Both the position numbers and the translations under genes were made by a program. Below, piece by piece: positions 43,944 through 52,400 of a stretch of 64,000 nucleotides of DNA. The stretch is from Bacteroidetes bacterium HGW-Bacteroidetes-6. GTDB lineage: Bacteria; Bacteroidota; Bacteroidia; Bacteroidales; DTU049. Position 1 is the stretch's first letter; each line of letters starts with the position of its first letter. Under the pieces are notes generated by a model. It ran no database searches, was not told the DNA's origin, and saw only the letters and a program-made list of their open reading frames with translations. The stretch spans positions 1 through 64,000 of the forward strand of contig PHDB01000006.1 of NCBI GenBank assembly GCA_002842495.1. The letters run 5' to 3'.

Positions 43944-44918
43944 AAAACCAAGGCCAACACTTAGACCATAGCCAATTCCCAATTTGCTGTTGCTATCCCA
44001 TGTTTCAAACTCGTAAAGGGGATTAATTACACTTTGATTGTAGCCATACTCATCATAAATTCCTCTATTGGATTTTAACGACCAGTAAACACTTGGGGCA
44101 AATGAAATCGACAGATTTTCGTTTACGTTGCTAACGAATCCAAATTTTAAATGTGTGATATATGTGTCGCGCGTATTCCTCGAAAAATTGCTGGGAAAAT
44201 ATGTATAACAAATAAGTTCGGGCTGAAAACTAAAATTAGGCCCAAGCGGACTGAGATGTCCAAAACCAAGTCCTCCAACCCACAAAAAATCGCTAAGAAA
44301 GTTTACACCTGCACTATAAATGTTATAAAACGACTTTCTACCAAGCTTATAACTCAATGCTATATTTTGATAATCGGATACCGAAACCGTCCATTCATGG
44401 AAACTTCCCTTTTTGACCCAATATATTAAACCTATTGAAACACCTTTTTCAACCGAGTCGGCAACGTTAACAAGCCCAATTTGCAATCCATGTTGAACGG
44501 TGGTTTGATTATAAATTCCGGCAATTTGAACTCCTTTCATTTCAGCTGCTTTGTTGTAAATGCCACTTAATTGAAAACCGGTCATGCTGTCCGAAAAGCA
44601 AAACAGCCCTCCCGTTTGCATTCCAACAACATTTTCTTTAGTGACATTTCCCAGGCCTGCAACCTGAAAACCAGTCATACTCGTTTCATTCACATTGAAG
44701 AGGCCTCCTATCTCGCAACCTTCAATTCCACCAGTATGGCCATTCAACGCGTTCAACGAAAAATAATAACAAAAATCGACACTGCTTCTCCCATTGATTC
44801 CAATAGGATACACAAAAGAAAATTGAGCGGGATAATTACTAATGATTGTATGCTGCCCAACAGAAACTTCGCTCATAAAGACAGAAACTACAATCAATAA
44901 AAGTAATTTTGCTTTCAT
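43938..44918 (-). CDS. Surface protein with LA_2272-type repeats
   Basis: 326 residues. Signal peptide MKAKLLLLIVVSVFMSEVSVG. Residues ~60-150 hold tandem glycine-rich repeats of about 18-20 residues (TGFQVAGLGNVTKENVV, GMQTGGLFCFSDSM, TGFQLSGIYNKAAEM, KGVQIAGIYNQTTVQ, HGLQIGLVNVADSVE, KGVSIGLIYWVKKGS), the G.Q..G..N pattern of LA_2272 surface-repeat proteins. The rest is barrel-like strands (QNIALSYKLGRKS, YITHLKFGFVSN) ending GLSVGLGFK. An outer-membrane or surface location is likely; function unknown. It lies between two S51-family hydrolase genes. Confidence 0.78.
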   Translation of the reverse strand: MKAKLLLLIVVSVFMSEVSVGQHTIISNYPAQFSFVYPIGINGRSSVDFCYYFSLNALNGHTGGIEGCEIGGLFNVNETSMTGFQVAGLGNVTKENVVGMQTGGLFCFSDSMTGFQLSGIYNKAAEMKGVQIAGIYNQTTVQHGLQIGLVNVADSVEKGVSIGLIYWVKKGSFHEWTVSVSDYQNIALSYKLGRKSFYNIYSAGVNFLSDFLWVGGLGFGHLSPLGPNFSFQPELICYTYFPSNFSRNTRDTYITHLKFGFVSNVNENLSISFAPSVYWSLKSNRGIYDEYGYNQSVINPLYEFETWDSNSKLGIGYGLSVGLGFK

Positions 44919-44936
44919 AATCCAGGAATTTATTCT

Positions 44937-44968
44937 CTAAAGTATACAATTTTTCCCAAAGGTTGCAA
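44937..44968 (-). promoter_or_regulatory. Promoter of the LA_2272-type gene
   Basis: Minus strand TTTG, 21-nt spacer, TACTTTAG (44944-44937), the same TAnnTTAG variant as before the ammonia-lyase and two tonB genes. Leader ~16 nt. Confidence 0.45.
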
Positions 44969-45171
44969 AAACATTGTCAAGTGCAGTTTTTTACGACAAA
45001 ACAGAAAAGACCTTGAAAGATAGAGCTTAAAAGGATTATTCTAAAGAACAAATCAATTTCAGAATTAATGCAAATAATAAATGGAAGGACACAGCTTCCC
45101 GACATTATTATTCAATTGGCCAAAAAGGAATTAAAGAATAGAAAAGAGACTAGCAAATCCGCTTAATCCCC

Positions 45172-45179
45172 TACCTTTG
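45172..45179 (+). promoter_or_regulatory. -7 box of the cyanophycinase-like gene
   Basis: TACCTTTG, 17 nt before the ATG at 45197; no clear -33 TTTG. Confidence 0.6.
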
Positions 45180-45196
45180 CATCAAATCTTTTTGCC

Positions 45197-47233
45197 ATGC
45201 AATTCAGTCATCAGTCGGGGGAATACGAAAAGCCTTTCATTTTTAACATAGAAACAGCCGAAGTTACCGAATACAATTGCAACAATTCCGGCTTCCGGCA
45301 ATACCATTCGCCGCTGTTGATTGCAGAAAACACCCAACTGCAGCTCCGAACTGCATCAGGCGAAAGAGTTGAACTCAATTTTGCACTTTCCGAAAACCAA
45401 CACACAAACAAAGCAGGAGCTATTTTCATGATTGGCGGAGCTGATAAATGCGCCGAAATTCACCAATCAATTACTGAAAAAGCCGGAGGTCCCGACAATA
45501 TGCGCGTGGCATTTATCCCGGCAGGCTCGGCCAATTCGTATGCAGCCGGAATGGACCGCAAAGTACGTTTCGAGAAAATGGCTGGACTGAATATTGATAT
45601 TTCGCTGGTGCCAACCATTGGCGATAAATACGATTTTTCGTCGATGCAAAACCAAAGCCGCTTCTGGATTGTTCCGGTGGCAATTCTCGACGACCCCGAA
45701 ACCTGCGCAAACCCTAAAAATGACCCCGACCATGTCATCAACGACGAAGGGACATATCCGCCCATCGACGAATCGAAGTGGAACCGCGGTGGTTTCAATG
45801 CTGAAGTAGCACAAAAACTGCTCGATGGCAACTACAATGTTTTCTTTTTTACAGGCGGCAACCAAACCCGCTACATAAGCGCCATGCTAAACAGCGACGG
45901 AAGCGACGGGCCAGTGTTGGCTGTTATTCGTTGGCTCAACAAACACCAAGGAGCAGTGATTGCTGGAACCAGTGCGGGTGGAGCTGGCTTGTCGAAACTG
46001 ATGATAAGTGGTGGCGGAAGCGCCGCAGCTTGGTTGCAGGGTCATGTTTTCGACACGCTCTCGTCGGAGATTGAAAATCCGGAAGAATTTCCAACTTCAG
46101 GCGACAACGACCACCGTCTCATAATGGGTCAGGGACTCGGTTTTCTGCCCGAAAACATGGTAAGCGACACCCATTTTTTCAACCGTGGCCGGCAAGGTCG
46201 GCTTCTGAAAGCGATGCAAGTACTTTCCGAAACTACCGGACAAAACACCATTGGCATTGGAGCAGGCGAAAACACCGCAGCTCTTGTTGAAGGAAACAAA
46301 ATTATGGCAGTCGGCGAGCAGGGTGTATTTGTTGCAATAACAAAACACAACAACAAATTCGAATTGTTTTCCATTGCTCCCGGCGATAAACTAAGTTTCG
46401 ACGTAACCGAACAGGAAATAAGTGTCGGTTGCAAACTTTCAGAACCAGAACCAACCAACGCAAATTTACCAGAAACATTAGTTCATACCGACATTTTCGG
46501 ACGCTTTGCAGTAGGCAACTTTATTGGAAAGCAGTTGAATTGTGCGGAAACAACCAATATTTTTGGGTTGAGCTATTCCGACAATCAGCTCGAAAGTTCC
46601 GACTTTTATCCTTACGAAAACGACCAGCCCGAAAACATCTTGCTGGTAACCTTCCAAAAAACAACAAGAACTGAATTCAGTAACAAAAAGTCAGAAATTC
46701 ATTTTTTTGGCAGTCGCGACCGCTATTTCCCGGAAATAATTGCCGAATCGAATGCTTTCGATTCCTTTTCGTATGTAGAAGCAATCATAGAAACTTGCCA
46801 AACAATCAATACACCCGCTTTTTCAGAAGCAGAAAGTGTTTTAATTAGCCACGGTCGCTACGATGCCGATGAGTTCGATCGATACAAAAAATCGTGTTTG
46901 GCGATGTTGCTTGTTCCATTCGAAAACAACATTCTGCTACACACATTCTTTCTCGATTTTGCTTTTGCCGACGAAAACGACAATGCCCGTTACAATTCAC
47001 CCCAAGGCGAAAAACGCAGCGATTATCTGATTCTGGAAACAGAACCTGCTGCCGGAGCTACAATTGAGATGAACAGCGAAATATCGATTGCCGACAGAAA
47101 CGGTTTGCTATCAATCGCAAAAAACAAAGTAAATGGATTGCTCACTTTAACAACAAAATCAGGCAAAAATCTTACTCAAAAAATCGATGAATCACTTCCG
47201 AATGCTATTTTAGTATTTGCCAACCAACGTTAA
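45197..47233 (+). CDS. Cyanophycinase-like S51 hydrolase with long C-terminal extension
   Basis: 678 residues, no signal peptide. Residues ~70-420 form a cyanophycinase-type S51 domain: GAIFMIGGADKC, MRVAFIPAGSANS, YNVFFFTGGNQTRYISAML, the nucleophile elbow GAVIAGTSAGGAGLS (Ser in TSAG), LGFLPENMVSDTHFFNRGRQGRL (the DxHFxxRxRxGRL block of cyanophycinases) and GIGAGENTAALVEG. Cyanophycinase hydrolyses multi-L-arginyl-poly-L-aspartate to Asp-Arg dipeptides. The N-terminal ~70 residues and C-terminal ~250 residues (e.g. IHFFGSRDRYFPEII, VLISHGRYDADEFDRY) are not part of that domain and I do not recognise them. No cyanophycin synthetase is in the window, so the real substrate may differ. Confidence 0.82.
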   Translation: MQFSHQSGEYEKPFIFNIETAEVTEYNCNNSGFRQYHSPLLIAENTQLQLRTASGERVELNFALSENQHTNKAGAIFMIGGADKCAEIHQSITEKAGGPDNMRVAFIPAGSANSYAAGMDRKVRFEKMAGLNIDISLVPTIGDKYDFSSMQNQSRFWIVPVAILDDPETCANPKNDPDHVINDEGTYPPIDESKWNRGGFNAEVAQKLLDGNYNVFFFTGGNQTRYISAMLNSDGSDGPVLAVIRWLNKHQGAVIAGTSAGGAGLSKLMISGGGSAAAWLQGHVFDTLSSEIENPEEFPTSGDNDHRLIMGQGLGFLPENMVSDTHFFNRGRQGRLLKAMQVLSETTGQNTIGIGAGENTAALVEGNKIMAVGEQGVFVAITKHNNKFELFSIAPGDKLSFDVTEQEISVGCKLSEPEPTNANLPETLVHTDIFGRFAVGNFIGKQLNCAETTNIFGLSYSDNQLESSDFYPYENDQPENILLVTFQKTTRTEFSNKKSEIHFFGSRDRYFPEIIAESNAFDSFSYVEAIIETCQTINTPAFSEAESVLISHGRYDADEFDRYKKSCLAMLLVPFENNILLHTFFLDFAFADENDNARYNSPQGEKRSDYLILETEPAAGATIEMNSEISIADRNGLLSIAKNKVNGLLTLTTKSGKNLTQKIDESLPNAILVFANQR

Positions 47234-47250
47234 CCCAGGAAAGGCTTATC

Positions 47251-47282
47251 AACAACTCTGCAAACTTTCGAGGGTTGTTTGT
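47251..47282 (+). terminator. Possible terminator after the cyanophycinase-like gene
   Basis: AACAACTCT pairs with AGGGTTGTT (one G-U) around an 11-nt loop; no long T-run, so weak. Confidence 0.35.
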
Positions 47283-47360
47283 AACCAGCCATTCAGGATA
47301 AAAACCAGTGAATTACAGGAGTTGATTTTTATTTTTCGTCGCTCTTTCTTCAGTTTTGAT

Positions 47361-47368
47361 TATTTTTG
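47361..47368 (+). promoter_or_regulatory. -7 box of the malic enzyme - ruvA - sprA unit
   Basis: TATTTTTG, 18 nt before ATG 47387. It contains the TTG taken as a start by the track at 47366. No other box lies between here and sprA, so all three genes probably depend on it. Confidence 0.6.
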
Positions 47369-47386
47369 TTCACTAAAACTCAACAC

Positions 47387-48838
47387 ATGGACTCCTCGAT
47401 GCTCAAATTGGAAAATCTCGACACATTATTTCCGAAAGAATTCACGCCGGAGCAAATGGCCAAAGCCAAGACCATTTTTTTGAAAAAGCTGGCCGAAACG
47501 GCTCACCGTCACTACGGAGGTAAAATACAAACTGTGCCCAAGGCTCCGGTCCCCGGCTTCAACTGGTTCAACGTTTGGTACACCCCAGGTGTATCGAAAG
47601 TATCGACCGACATACGCGATAACAACGACACATCGTTCGAACTTTCGAATCGCGGCAATTTAGTTGCAGTTGTTAGCGACAGCACCCGCGTGCTTGGCGA
47701 TGGAGACGTAACCCCTTCGGGCGGTTTGGGTGTGATGGAAGGCAAAGCATTTCTGATGAAATATTTGGGCGGTGTGGATGGAGTTGCTCTTTGCGTTGAC
47801 AGTCGCGGGAAAGACGGCAAAAACGACCCCGATAAAATTATTGAATTCGTAAAAATGGTTCAGCATAGCTTTGGAGCCATCAACCTCGAAGATATTAGCC
47901 AACCCAATTGCTTTAAAGTTCTCGACGTTTTGCGCGAAGAATGCGACATCCCTGTTTGGCACGACGACGCTCAGGGAACTGCCAGTGTGACGTTGGCTGG
48001 CGTTATCAACGCATTGAAACTCGCTGGGAAAAAAATGAGCGAAGCAAAATTTGTTCTTTTTGGTGCTGGAGCTTCGAACACGACCATTGCACGTCTTCTT
48101 ATTACCGACGGTGTTAACCCTGCAAACGTAATTATTTTTGACAGCAAAGGTTCGCTCAACAAAAACCGCAGCGACATTGAAGCCGACAAACGCTTCTACA
48201 GAAAATGGGAATTGTGCGAAACAACCAATCCTGCATGTCTCGAAACCATGAAAGAAGCCATGAAAGGAGCCGATGTTCTCATTTCGCTCTCAACTCCTGG
48301 ACCCGACACCATCAAACCTGAATGGATACGTGTTATGGCCGAAAAATCGATTGTTTTCACTTGCGCCAATCCTATTCCCGAAATTTACCCATATGCAGCC
48401 AAAGAAGCCGGAGCATTTATCGTGGCGACAGGTCGTGGCGATTTTCCCAATCAGGTTAACAATTCTATTGGTTTCCCTGGTATTTTGAAAGGTGCTTTGA
48501 TGGTTCGCGCCAAAAAAATTACAGACAACATGGCAATTGCTGCTGCTCATTCGCTTGCCGATTATGCCGAAAAACGCGGTATCGATCCCGAAAACATTGT
48601 GCCCACAATGGATGAAGCCAATGTTTTTCCATTCGAAGCAGCTGACGTTGCAATGCAGGCCATCAAAGACGGTGTTGCACGCCACATCATTACCCGCGAC
48701 GAAGCTTACGAATGGGCAAAGAAAGACATCAGCTATTCGCGCGATTTGGTGAAATCGATGTACGACAATGGTTTTATTGGTGCTCCTCCGGCAGAAATGA
48801 TTGAAGAAGCATTGCAATTTGCCATTAAGCAAGTTTAA
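47387..48838 (+). CDS. NAD(P)-dependent malic enzyme
   Basis: Oxidative decarboxylation of malate to pyruvate and CO2 with reduction of NAD(P); cytosolic, anaplerotic and NADPH-supplying. Start 47387 (MDSSMLKLENLDTLFPKEF), 483 residues. Motifs: FNVWYTPGVSKVSTDI, LVAVVSDSTRVLGDGDVTPS, GLGVMEGKAFLMKYLGGVDG (catalytic Lys), AINLEDISQPNCF and IPVWHDDAQGTASVTLAG (metal-binding ED/D), the nucleotide fold VLFGAGASNTTIARLLI, FTCANPIPEIYP, and FPNQVNNSIGFPGILKG. This is the short bacterial form with no phosphotransacetylase domain. The ruvA ATG follows 3 bp after the stop. Confidence 0.94.
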   Translation: MDSSMLKLENLDTLFPKEFTPEQMAKAKTIFLKKLAETAHRHYGGKIQTVPKAPVPGFNWFNVWYTPGVSKVSTDIRDNNDTSFELSNRGNLVAVVSDSTRVLGDGDVTPSGGLGVMEGKAFLMKYLGGVDGVALCVDSRGKDGKNDPDKIIEFVKMVQHSFGAINLEDISQPNCFKVLDVLREECDIPVWHDDAQGTASVTLAGVINALKLAGKKMSEAKFVLFGAGASNTTIARLLITDGVNPANVIIFDSKGSLNKNRSDIEADKRFYRKWELCETTNPACLETMKEAMKGADVLISLSTPGPDTIKPEWIRVMAEKSIVFTCANPIPEIYPYAAKEAGAFIVATGRGDFPNQVNNSIGFPGILKGALMVRAKKITDNMAIAAAHSLADYAEKRGIDPENIVPTMDEANVFPFEAADVAMQAIKDGVARHIITRDEAYEWAKKDISYSRDLVKSMYDNGFIGAPPAEMIEEALQFAIKQV

Positions 48839-48841
48839 TTT

Positions 48842-49426
48842 ATGATTCATTATCTCAACGGAAAAATAACCGAGATTAATCCCACCTATGCCGTTGTGGA
48901 GTGCAGCGGTGTAGGTTATTTTGTAAGCATTTCGCTCAACACCTACGAGAAGATTCAAAAGCAGGAACAAGTGAAACTTCTCACACATTACATTGTACGC
49001 GAAGACGGTCATTTTTTGTTTGGTTTTGCAAGCGAGGACGAGCGATTCATTTTTCGCTTACTACTGGGTGTCTCGGGCGTTGGAGCAAACACCGCTCGCA
49101 TGTTACTTTCTGCAATGAGTCCAGGCGAAGTGGTTGAAGCCATTACAACAGGCAACACAGGACGTTTACAAAAAGTAAAAGGAATAGGGCTTAAAACAGC
49201 GGAAAGAGTTATTGTTGATTTGCGCGATAAAATCGATAAAGGCTCTGTTGTGTCGGGAAATGTTTCACCTCTGCACAATACAATTAAACAAGAAACGTTA
49301 TCTGCTTTGACTCAGCTTGGCTTTGCCCGTCAAACGGCCGAAAAAGCCATCGATAAAGTAATTCAGCAGTCGGGCGACATTGAAACCGTGGAAGATATGA
49401 TTCGTCAGGCTTTAAAATTTTTGTAG
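48842..49426 (+). CDS. ruvA: Holliday junction DNA helicase subunit RuvA
   Basis: 194 residues. RuvA binds four-way junctions and loads RuvB for branch migration. Three domains are visible: OB fold (MIHYLNGKITEINPTYAVVECSGVGYFVSI), a two-HhH domain (LLLGVSGVGANTARMLLSAM and LQKVKGIGLKTAERVIVDLRDKI), and the C-terminal RuvB-binding UBA-like domain (ALTQLGFARQTAEKAIDKVI). Typical length. It is co-transcribed with the malic enzyme and sprA; ruvA directly upstream of sprA is a known gene order in gliding Bacteroidota. Confidence 0.96.
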   Translation: MIHYLNGKITEINPTYAVVECSGVGYFVSISLNTYEKIQKQEQVKLLTHYIVREDGHFLFGFASEDERFIFRLLLGVSGVGANTARMLLSAMSPGEVVEAITTGNTGRLQKVKGIGLKTAERVIVDLRDKIDKGSVVSGNVSPLHNTIKQETLSALTQLGFARQTAEKAIDKVIQQSGDIETVEDMIRQALKFL

Positions 49427-49444
49427 AACTAGATGAACTGATTG

Positions 49445-52400
49445 GTGAAAGGATATTTGTTTTTTCCGGTTGCAACAACACTTGCCATTATTACGGCTCA
49501 GGTGATATCGCCTGTTTCGCATAATCCGCAAATCCATAATCTGCCAGTCAACTCTTTTGTTACTGTGCCCGTCGATACGCCTCCACCAGGCGACACGCTT
49601 CCTTTTCCATTCAACGACGATCCGGTCTACTCGCCACAAAGCAATAATAATCCACTGTTTTTCAACGACCCGAAAAACATTTCGGACACTGTTATTTTTG
49701 ACCCCGAAACCGGAGAATACATTTTTCAGCGAAAAGTAGGTTCGCTCGACTACAGACCCTCTTTCAGCATGAATCGCGAAGAGTATTATCAATACGATTT
49801 CGACAAAGCTGTTCGCGATTATTGGCTGGAACGATCCTCAGCTGCAGGCAAAAAACACAATGGAAACGGCCTTCAATTTAATCTTCCGCTACTTGGAAAC
49901 GAAGGTATTTTCGGATCAAACACCATCGACATTCGCCCATCGGGAACTGCCGAGCTCATTTTTGGCATCAACGCCAATCGCCGCGACGATCCTGCTTTAA
50001 ACGTAAAACAACGCAGAACAGCCAACTTCGACTTTCAGGAAAAGATTCAAATGAATGTTCAGGCAAAAATTGGCGACAAAGTTGATTTCGGCGTAAAATA
50101 CAACACAGAGTCCTCGTTTGAGTTTGAAAACAAAATGAAATTGCAATACGAAGGCAAAGAAGACGAAATTATCAAAAGCATTGAGGCCGGCGATGTAACG
50201 CTGCCTCTTAACAGCACACTCATCAATGGTAGCCAGAGCCTCTTTGGTATTAAATCGAAACTTCAGTTTGGAAAAGTAACGGTTACCAGTGTTATTTCTC
50301 AACAAAAAGGACAAACATCCAACATTACAGTTACCGGAGGTGCTCAAACCAGCGATTTCGAACTCTATGCCGACGAGTACGAAGAGAAAAAACACTTTTT
50401 GGTATCGCAATATTTCAGAAACAATTACAATAATTGGCTCGAGAACATGCCGGTTATTGGCTCCCCCATCAACATTACCAAAATGGAAGTCTGGGTCACA
50501 AATATTGGCCCAGCCACACAGGAAAACAGAAATATTGTGGCTATGATGGACTTAGGTGAACAATCGCCATACAACACCAATATTACCGGATATCCCACTT
50601 CTCTGGCTCAATTTCCCGACAACGAATCAAACGACCTTCTCGATATTGTCAACATTGATCAAATCAGAGACATTAACTCGGTGAATGCATACCTGAATGG
50701 TCTCGGATTTACGGGTGGTGTTGATTACGAGAAAATTGAAAACGCACGCCTCCTTGCTCCAACCGAATACACATATAACTCAAAACTTGGCTTCATTTCG
50801 TTAAACAGCACACTGAACGACGATCAGGTTTTGGCCGTTGCATTTCAATACACCGTTTTGGGTAGCGACAGCGTCTTTCAGGTGGGTGAATTTTCGAACG
50901 GCGGCATTGCAGCCCCTGGGTGCCTTATGGTAAAACTGCTCAAAAGCACTGCTCAAAACACCAAAATTCCTCTTTGGGGTTTGATGATGAAAAACGTGTA
51001 TGCCATTGGTGGTTATCAGGTCAATCCCGAAGATTTTCGTCTTGATGTTTTATACAAAAGCGATGCTTTGGGCGTTCCTGCAGGATATTTACTCGAAGGA
51101 AACCTTCAGGGAATTCCGCTTATTCGTGTTTTAAACATGGACAACCTGAATGCCAACAACGATCCTGAACCCGACGGAATATTCGACTTTATCGACAATG
51201 CTGCCACAATTGGTGGAACAATCAATGCGAAAAACGGACGCATTTTCTTCCCCATGCTTGAACCCTTCGGACAAGATCTTCGTAACGAAATTGGAGACCA
51301 AACGCTGGCCGATAAATATTGTTACGATTCGCTTTATACGATGACCAAAACCGGTGCACGTCAATATCCCAATAAAAACCGATTCACCATTGCTGGTCGT
51401 TTCAAATCGTCAGTTGGAAATGAGATTTCGCTCAACGCAATGAATATTCCGCAGGGAAGCGTTAAAGTAACGGCAGGTGGTATTTTACTCACCGAAAACG
51501 TTGATTACACCGTTGACTATACTCTTGGTCGTCTAAAAATCATCAACGAAGGTATTTTGAATTCGGGAGCACCTATCAATATCAGCCTCGAAAGCAATTC
51601 CCTTTTTAGCATTCAAACCAAAACTTTTTTGGGAACCCACATCGACTACGAAGTCAACCGCAATTTGTTGGTCGGAGCTACCATTCTCAATCTCACCGAA
51701 CGTCCATTTACCTATAAGGTAAATATAGGCGAAGAGCCTATTTCGAACACTATGTGGGGGCTCAACCTATCCTATCAAACCGAATCGCGATTGCTCACCA
51801 AAGCGGTGGATGCATTGCCATTTATACAAACCAAAGCTGTTTCGAAAGTAAATATTGATGCCGAAGTAGCCAACCTTATTCCAGGCCATGCCCGCGCTAT
51901 TGGTAAAACCGGAACTGCCTATATCGACGATTTCGAAGGCAGTAAATCTTCAATCGATATTAAGAACGTAGGCACGTGGTTTATTTCTTCCGTTCCACAA
52001 GGACAGAGCGCTTTGTTTCCCGAAGCAGCAAATGACACCACCCTTGCCAGTGGCTTCAATCGTGCCAAACTTGCCTGGTATGTTATCGACCCTCTGTTTT
52101 TCAGAAACAACAATCTCACACCCGACCATATCCGAAACGACCCCGCTATGCAGTCGAACCACTACATGCGCGAAGTTCTCGAAACCGAGGTTTTTCCATA
52201 CAAGCAGAACGCCAATAATATTGTAACCAACATTGCCGTTCTCGATCTGGCTTATTATCCCTCTGAGAAAGGCCCCTACAACTACGATGTTGACCCAACA
52301 CCCGTTTCTGCAGGTATCGATGCCGACGGAAACCTCAACGACCCGGCATCGCGTTGGGCTGGTATTATGCGAAAAGTGGAAACCCCCGACTTCGAGGAAA

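Noticed and set aside
49439-49441. TGA read as Trp or Gly (codon reassignment)
   Set aside because: Other genes here end naturally in TGA (nadE, 40574 gene) and no other internal TGA in a conserved gene was noticed.
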